A stretch of 64,000 nucleotides of DNA from Rebecca billardiae RCC1528 (taxonomy: Eukaryota > Haptophyta), in contig OZ251224.1 in NCBI GenBank assembly GCA_965240325.2, positions 1,922,001 through 1,986,000 on the forward strand. Direction: 5' to 3'. Both the position numbers and the translations under genes were made by a program. How positions within the stretch are numbered: position 1 is the first letter of the stretch; every line of letters starts with the position of its first letter. The notes beneath the pieces were generated by a model. That model was given only the letters and a program-made list of their open reading frames with translations. It did not search any database and had not been told where the DNA came from. Below are positions 58,038 to 64,000 of this stretch, piece after piece.

Positions 58038-58279
58038 TGTCAACCGTCGTCGGCGGCGTAGCTCTTCACCCGTCGAAAAAGGCGGCAGCCGGCAGGAGCA
58101 GGAGCGCAGGACTCCAAAGCGCCGCCGCCGCTGGGCGGTCGGAGTGGCGGACATGCTTCTTTGAGTCCGCTTTTTCGAGCGGAGTGGCTTTTTGATGCCG
58201 CCTTCTCCGTGCCACTCTCGAGTGGAGAGTGGCGCGCACGTGCATCCATCCGTCGACACGATCGGCGCAGTGACCTCCC
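58038..58279. promoter_or_regulatory. Bidirectional promoter region B9D2 / AC19
   Basis: 242 bp between the two divergent start codons. It contains repeated GAGTGG/CCACTC words around 58185-58230 that form an inverted repeat (GCCACTCTCGAGTGGAGAGTGGC region). No TATA box seen. Confidence 0.5.
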
Positions 58280-58731
58280 ATGGACGTCGAGGGCGAGGCC
58301 GCTTCACCCGCCAGCGAGCCGACCGTCGCTGTGGAGAAGGATGGTGACTCGTCGAGTGCGACCTTCACACTCACACACGAGGACCACACACTAGGCAACG
58401 CTGTGCGTTACATCCTTGCAAAAGAGTGCGCGCTCGCGTGCATGCTCTGCAGCAAATCGTGTCATCACGCTCATGAGTGAGCTTGTTGTCTGCGCGTGCC
58501 CACTCCCTTTCGCGCTGCAGTCCTCGCGTCTCGTTCGCAGGTTACAGTGTTCCACACCCGTCTGAGCCGAAAATGAACGTGCGCGTGCAGACGACGGGCG
58601 TGGACGCATCCGTGGCATTCATGGACGCGCTCGAGACGCTCTACAAGATGAGCGAGATCGTCGACGACTCCTTTCGGGACGCAGTCGCACGACACCCGTC
58701 ACACGCTGAGACGAGGGCTCCGCATCGATAG
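58280..58731 (+). CDS. RPC19: RNA polymerase I/III subunit AC19 (2 exons)
   Basis: Exons 58280-58425 and 58521-58731 with a 95-bp GTGCGC...CAG intron give 118 aa. Exon 1 holds the alpha-like motif 'FTLTHEDHTLGNAVRYILAK'. Across the junction the frame reads 'AK|DPRVSFAGYSVPHPSEP', matching the family pattern 'KNPEVEFCGY...HPSE'. Exon 2 ends with 'LETLYKMSEIVDDSFRDAV'. This conserved match fixes the splice sites; reading through the intron gives a stop. AC19 pairs with AC40 at the core of RNA polymerases I and III. Confidence 0.9.
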
Positions 58732-59887
58732 TTGCCAGAGCCCTCAGTGCATCGATCTCGTCGTGCCATTCCGGCATCTGATCCGGAGTCAAGCCTTTGG
58801 CGTCGCCTGACCGGGCGGCAGATGCGCTGCGAGTGGATTGTAACTTATTGACTTTTTTCAGTCTGGTCTGCCGTGCCGCCATCCGAGGAGCGCGCTGCGG
58901 CGAGGTGGTAGTGACGTCACTACCTGCAGACCGCGCCTTGATCGCGGTCATCAGATACCCCCTGCCCCTGGCCTGGGGGCGGGGCGCGGCCCGCGCGCTC
59001 CATGCCCACTTGAATAAAGCCCGATGACTATCCGTGGCCATGGCACTGCCACTTGGCAGCCGCTAGCTACTCAGCCCACAGAGTACAGTAGCCTGTAGCG
59101 CTATTCGGTAGCCGTGTAGCGGTGTAGGCGCCACATCACTCGCGTCAATAGTTATACGACCCTCATCCAGGCCTCGCAGGCGGACAGCGCGGGACGGCTG
59201 AACGAATCGTCTTCCGACGTGACGGCGCTACCATGATCGGCGACGGCTTCATGAATCATGGGCGGTGACAGTTGGCGGGCGTCAATCTCACCTGCGTGAG
59301 CTGTGACTGTACTAATTCTATGGTTTTTTTAAAAGACACAGGCACGAGGGCGCAGCTCTCCTGATTCGTCTGCTGTCGAAGTACTGAATGGAGACGGTGA
59401 CGGAGGATGTCGGAGCGCGTTGGCCGCGGGTGAGGGAGTCGTCGTCGCCGATGCTGATCACACGGAGGTAGTAGGCGCCCAGGGATGCCGCTGTATTTGC
59501 AGGCGTCGCCGGCCTTGGTCATCATGTTAAACTAGACCAAGGGCCCGGCCTAGGTCATCATGTTAAACTAGGCCCTGGCCGGTAGGCGCCCGCGGATGCC
59601 GCTGTATTTGCAGTCGTCCCGCCCTGGCCGGTGTGCGCGGCCTTGGTCTTGCCGAGTTGAAGGAGGAGTCGCCCTTGCCGTTGAGGAAGTAGGCGCCCTT
59701 GCCGCTGAGGAAGTCGTCGCCCTGGCCGCTGAGGACGCCTGCGCTGCCCGACCGGGCACTGTCTGTTAGGTAGTGTGTCTCTTATTCTTAGTACAGTAGT
59801 AGTAGTAGTAACTGTACCCCGAAAATACTTGGTCCGAACAATGGCGACTGGCGGCGCCGATCATCACGCTTTGCACGCGGTCGAAGC
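58732..59887. other. Intergenic region with minisatellite-like repeats
   Basis: Holds a diverged SINE-like tail (about 59280-59390, TTCTATGGTTTTTTTAAAAG). ATCATGTTAAACTAG is repeated at 59521 and 59557. A 24-27-bp GC-rich repeat (GAGGAAGTCGTCGCCCT type) runs through about 59650-59745. No gene seen. The promoter of the M20 gene is probably at the end. Confidence 0.55.
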
Positions 59888-61402
59888 ATGTACTGCCACC
59901 GCGTGCCCGAATTCCCGCTTGACACCAAGGGCGAGCTGTACCGTACGCTTGCCACCCGCCTGACCGACTCGAAAGCACTCTCCCTCGGCGAGGTCCACGA
60001 CCTCTTCTCCATCCTGACCTCACTCCGGCGCGACCTGCACGCGCACCCAGAGCCTGGGTTTGAAGAGAAGCGCACGCACGCGAGTCTGCGCTGTGCGCTC
60101 ACCGAGCTCGCGGGAGTGGCGGATGGTGCCATCTGCACGTGCGCAGGCACCGGTCTCGTCGTCGACATCCAAGGCCGGGGGCCGGCGCGCGGAGGCGGCG
60201 GCATCAAGACTGTCGCCCTGCGTGCGGACATGGATGCGTTGCGCATGACTGAGACGAACACGAGCCTCCCGTACCGTTCGACGCACGCCGGCGTGGCGCA
60301 CCTGTGTGGGCACGACGGGCACATGGCCAGCCTCATCGGTGCCGCTGTGCTCTTCCAGCGCAAGGCGGCGGACATCCCGTCGGACATGACCATCCGCCTC
60401 CTCTTCCAGCCCGCCGAGGAGGGGCCGGGCGGCGCGCTGCCGATGATCGCCGAGGGGGCAATGGACGGCGTGGACGAGGTGTACGGGTACCACAACTGGC
60501 CGTCGGTACCGCTCGGTCACATGTGGGTCCGCGCAGGCCCGGTGCTGGCCCACCCGTCCGAGTTCACCATCACCATCAAAGGCAGGGGCGGCCATGGCTC
60601 GCAGCCCCAAGTCGCGGTCGACCCTGTGCTGGTGGCCGCACACGTCATCATCGCTCTGCAGTCCATCGCGAGCCGGAGCGTCCACCCGCGCGAGCAGGCA
60701 GTCGTGAGCGTCACCACGGTGCACGGCGGCGAGGTGGCCAACGTGATCCCCGACCAGGTCACGCTGACCGGCACGACGCGCGATCTCAACCCCGAGGTGT
60801 ACAAGCTGATCGAGTCTCGGATGCGCACCATCGTGCACTCGACGTGCGAGGCGTACGGCGCGTCGGCCGAGGTCGACCTCGAGGCGCAGTACGCCGTCGT
60901 CGACAACCACGCCGAGCAGGCCCAGGTGGTGCGCGCGCTCGGCGAGAAGCTCCTCGGGCCGGACAAGGTGAGCGAGGGCGAGCTGCCCATCCTCATCAGC
61001 GAGGACTTCTCGTACTTCATGCACGAGGCGCCGGGCGCCTTCTTCATGATGGGCGGCAAGGAGGCGCAGGTGCGCGGGCTGGGTGCGTATGACGGCTCGG
61101 ACAAGCCGGCCCAGCGCTCCAACTGCATGTGCCACAATACGGCCTTTGACTTCAACGACAACCTGATCCCGTTTGCCGTCTGCTTCTGGATTCGGCTCAT
61201 CGAGAACCGCCTTGGAGTCGCCCTCTACACCGAGGACGAGCTGCCGATGGGCTTCGGCGCAGAGCCGCAGCCGACGGCATCCGCCGACGTCGCCAATCCG
61301 ATCGCCGTCGCCGGTACTACGGGCGTCGCGGCGGCAGGCAGCAGCGGCAGCGGCAACAAGCGCGCGCGCGACGGCGCACGGCATGTCCGAGCAGAGTTGT
61401 AG
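59888..61402 (+). CDS. M20 family amidohydrolase (hippurate/IAA-amino acid hydrolase type)
   Basis: A 504-aa metal-dependent amidohydrolase that cleaves N-acyl amino acids. Metal-binding motifs are 'AHLCGHDGHMASL' (Cys-His ligands of the M20D group), 'FQPAEEGPGG', and the dimerisation-domain strand 'FTITIKGRGGHGSQPQ'. A later ligand His occurs in 'CMCHNTAFDF'. The N-terminus 'LRRDLHAHPEPGFEE' is typical. The last about 60 residues are Ala/Gly/Ser-rich and variable. No signal peptide; cytosolic. Possible substrates include N-acetyl amino acids, hippurate or auxin conjugates, which sequence alone cannot separate. Confidence 0.9.
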   Translation: MYCHRVPEFPLDTKGELYRTLATRLTDSKALSLGEVHDLFSILTSLRRDLHAHPEPGFEEKRTHASLRCALTELAGVADGAICTCAGTGLVVDIQGRGPARGGGGIKTVALRADMDALRMTETNTSLPYRSTHAGVAHLCGHDGHMASLIGAAVLFQRKAADIPSDMTIRLLFQPAEEGPGGALPMIAEGAMDGVDEVYGYHNWPSVPLGHMWVRAGPVLAHPSEFTITIKGRGGHGSQPQVAVDPVLVAAHVIIALQSIASRSVHPREQAVVSVTTVHGGEVANVIPDQVTLTGTTRDLNPEVYKLIESRMRTIVHSTCEAYGASAEVDLEAQYAVVDNHAEQAQVVRALGEKLLGPDKVSEGELPILISEDFSYFMHEAPGAFFMMGGKEAQVRGLGAYDGSDKPAQRSNCMCHNTAFDFNDNLIPFAVCFWIRLIENRLGVALYTEDELPMGFGAEPQPTASADVANPIAVAGTTGVAAAGSSGSGNKRARDGARHVRAEL

Positions 61403-64000
61403 CACTCAGTCTCACTTGTTCATCGATTATTATTTATGGCGGGCCGTTTGTAGCTATCGGCTACTGCGCTACTAGTAACAGTACTGGTACTCCGTACTGC
61501 GGAGTGAGCGGTGCCCGTGCCGCCTGCGGTGCCCATGATAAATGACGCGACCAGAATCATCGCGGCTTATTATTAATATTATATACACGCCGGTCTGTGC
61601 GGCCGAGTGGCGGAGTACTGGCAGACTATGGCTACTGGCGTGCTCTTGCGTCTGAGGTCATGGACATGGGTTCAAACCGCCAGTTTCCAGGTCTCTCTTC
61701 GGATGAGAGCGTGCGATGAAGCCGATGGCGCGGCAACCTGCCACCGTGGGCGTGAGCCTTACGCACGTTACTAAAACAAAAAAAACTGTAACGTCGTATA
61801 GTCGATCGATCGTACTATATGGCGGGCCGTAGGTCCGCCCCTTGTAGTGCCCGGGAAAATATAAGAAAAAGAAAAGAAAAGAAGAAAATCGTCTCGCCAA
61901 GAAAAGAAAATCGCCTCGCTCACTGCCGGGTCGCTTCGCTCACTACCGGGCGCCCTCGCAGCTCCCAATGGGGACGCTCGGCCGAAAACCATCTGGCGCC
62001 TGGCGCGGAGCGCGTGGGCCGCGCGCGCCAAATCCAACGCCGGCGCGGACATCGCGCGAGGATTCCCTAGACGGGTTTTCGCCCGATTCGCGATTGCTGC
62101 CCTCGTCGTCTCGCGTGCAGGTCGAACGGGGGCTAAATCGACGCGTTTGGAGCGGTACGCTCGGCGCGTCGACACGATCGTGCGACCTGGGGCGATCCTC
62201 GCCCGACGTGCACGTCGAAAGCTCGCACCGGCCATAGTATCAAGCGCTGCGCACGATGACCGCCTCGCGCGATCCACCGTCGCGCGTCGGGCTCGGTGCG
62301 AGAAAGCCCTCATCACGAGGCGTCTCGCGGGCGGGAAGCGCCATCGCACGCGACGCAAGATTTGGCGCGGCCTGCTGAACTCGATCGCCGGAATCCGCGC
62401 ACCGGACTCAGTCATTGCTCGCGGTCCGGTCCCTCAGCCGAAGCCCACGTCCGGCCTGCATGGCGTCGACGGTGACCAATGCGACGGAAGCGCAGCGCCA
62501 ACGGCGTACGACGCGCAGCGGACGCACCTCCCGGGTCTGTCGCCGTGGCAGCAACCGCGTCATCGCGAGTTGGCGACCCTCGCCGCAGCGCGACACAGAC
62601 AAGCCCGTGATGCCATCCGCAGAGAGATGAAACGTCGAGCATGCAACATCGCCGCGCCATGGCCTCGTCCATGGCGCAGGCGCTGCGGGACGAGGCGGAA
62701 GTCGTCACGCCGGTGACGGATGCGCTGCGATTCGTGTGCTCGCGTGAGCAGCGCTTGCCCACTCTCGATCGCGAGTGGCACACGCTGTCGCTGTGCGCGC
62801 GCGCGCGCACAACCAACAGCTCCTCGTGCCGCCGAGCACGCGAGCGCCAGACCTGTCGAAGATGCGAAGAGCGACGACCGCGTGAACGTCAACGCGCTCG
62901 TGCTCAGCGTGGTGGCCGTGTACGACGTCAACGCGACCTGCGCCGAGCCCATCATGCCTGGAGCCGACATCGACAAGCATCCTCGCGACGACCGCTCTCG
63001 GCTGGCGGCAGGAGGACATGCACATGATCTACTCTGGCGGCTTCGTCGGCGGCGAGGCGCTCGATTACGCCATCGCGGTCGAGATGCGGCACATACAGCG
63101 CGTACCCGCGCTCGCGCGGAGCAACGGGCTACCCGCCCCGCCCCGCGTGCTGCACATTCCCTCGTGGGTGTGGGCCTCGCTGATGCGCATACAATACTCT
63201 AAGAGTACAGACCGTGCCAAACGTGTGTACATCACGTCGGGGAGCCAACTTCACGTGTCACTGGTCCTTGCACTCGACTGTCCGTCACCCACGGCCACGA
63301 GCGAATGTGGAAAGACGCGAACCCGCAAAGGATACATTGCGACAGCACTGGCACGGCCCGCCGACCCCCCCGCCCGCCAGGGCGCACAGTTTTATTACGG
63401 TATAACGTATTAAGTATACGGCCATTCGGCACGGACCGTAATCCGTATGGATCCGAACCGCGCCTGATCGGACTGCAGTACTTAGTGGCCTGTTACACCG
63501 GGAACGACCCGCGGTACTATAGGACCGGTGGCAGCGGTGCGGGCGGTGCTGCTCATCGTCGTCAGAGCTGTAATCGTGCTCGGCCATGACGCTGATGAAC
63601 AGATGAAGCCAGAGTGAAGAGTACTGAGTGAGCAGACTCCAGGACCAGCAGGCAGCAGTGAACACCGCGCCACTGTCACGGAAGGCTCAACTCGTCACAA
63701 TCACCGCCGCTCTCCGCTGCCGCACTCGTCGACGACAGCTCACCGAGCTCATCAGCGAGTCGTCCAGCGCCGACGGCGGGGCGCAGCCGCTGTTCGTGTC
63801 ACTCGTGTCAGATGCCCCGCCTTTGTCGACGCGTGCTGTTTCACCGGCGAATTGGAGTGAGCGCCGCGTTGGCCGCTGCTGCACAAGTCCTGCGCGGCTG
63901 CTCTGCCGGGTGCGCCGCCCAGGGGTCGTCGGCACACTTGCCGGTGTTGCCGGCACGCGCGAACCACGGCTGTGAGAGGTGCGATCCGTACCACTCGGCA
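61403..64000. other. Right end of window, no well-supported gene
   Basis: Apart from the SINE-like copy at 61593-61800 I see no recognisable gene. At about 62860-63210 the plus strand has reading frames that look locally coding ('GWRQEDMHMIYSGGF' then 'GGEALDYAIAVEMRH' in one frame, 'VNVNALVLSVVAVYDVN' in another), perhaps a spliced or decayed gene. Arg-rich ORFs at 61770-62720 are GC artefacts. Confidence 0.4.
61593..61800 (+). repeat. tRNA-derived SINE-like copy 2
   Basis: Has an A-box-like GCGGCCGAGTGGCGG (about 61599-61613) and a B-box-like GGGTTCAAACC (about 61667-61677), followed by TTTCCAGGTCTCTCTTCGGA shared with the 52300 copy, and an A-rich end (AAAACAAAAAAAACTG). Spacing of the boxes fits a serine/leucine-type tRNA head with an insertion. 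The copies differ by several small indels. Confidence 0.65.

Noticed and set aside
61593-61680. Functional tRNA gene
   Set aside because: A- and B-box-like words are present, but the stems of a cloverleaf are not and the copy continues into a shared tail; SINE is the better call.

Overview
The window looks like nuclear DNA of a flagellated, very GC-rich unicellular alga. A haptophyte is my best guess, because of the base composition, the proline-rich cell-surface protein, the ciliary B9D2 gene, short GC-rich GT-AG introns and a polinton-like virus of a kind known from haptophytes and other algae. The lineage is an inference and no marker here proves it.

Layout. 1-805: N-terminal part of a cation-diffusion-facilitator-like transporter (minus strand, runs off the left edge). 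962-2065 and 2136-4681: two adjacent large inverted-repeat (foldback) structures; the second carries a cluster of 17-bp palindromes at each outer end. 4784-5894: a secreted or type I membrane, proline-rich host protein gene. It is cut at 5894/5895 by a 15,881-bp polinton-like provirus (5895-21775) with perfect 182-bp terminal inverted repeats. The missing transmembrane tail of the host gene resumes at 21776, and the two host pieces are in compatible reading frames. The provirus encodes protein-primed family B DNA polymerase, A32-type packaging ATPase, major and minor capsid proteins, a GIY-YIG-like nuclease, a triple LamG fibre-like protein, a lipase-like protein and several small unknown proteins. 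I see no integrase or Ulp1-type protease.

22224-33136: a compact run of host genes. These are DDX27/Drs1 RNA helicase, a Sec66-like protein fused to a CS domain, an EF-hand/Tudor-like/double-TIR protein, an OGFOD1/Tpa1-type prolyl hydroxylase and a SMYD-like SET protein with a long Gly-Ser tract. 33356-40718: a complete Ty1/copia LTR retrotransposon (717-bp LTRs, TAGCA target-site duplication) whose pol frame is reached at a CCCAAAC slippery site. 42913-61402: host genes for PPIP5K/Vip1 inositol pyrophosphate kinase, a PH-domain protein, a STRA6-like membrane protein, a GT25-like glycosyltransferase, a KIAA1143 (DUF4604) homologue, B9D2 head to head with RNA polymerase I/III subunit AC19, and an M20 amidohydrolase. 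Between them lie microsatellites, a duplicated A-B repeat unit and tRNA-derived SINE-like copies. 61403-64000 holds little that I can support.

The main find is the intact provirus sitting in frame inside a surface-protein gene. It is followed by the recent copia element with its frameshift signal and by the EF-hand/TIR-TIR host protein.
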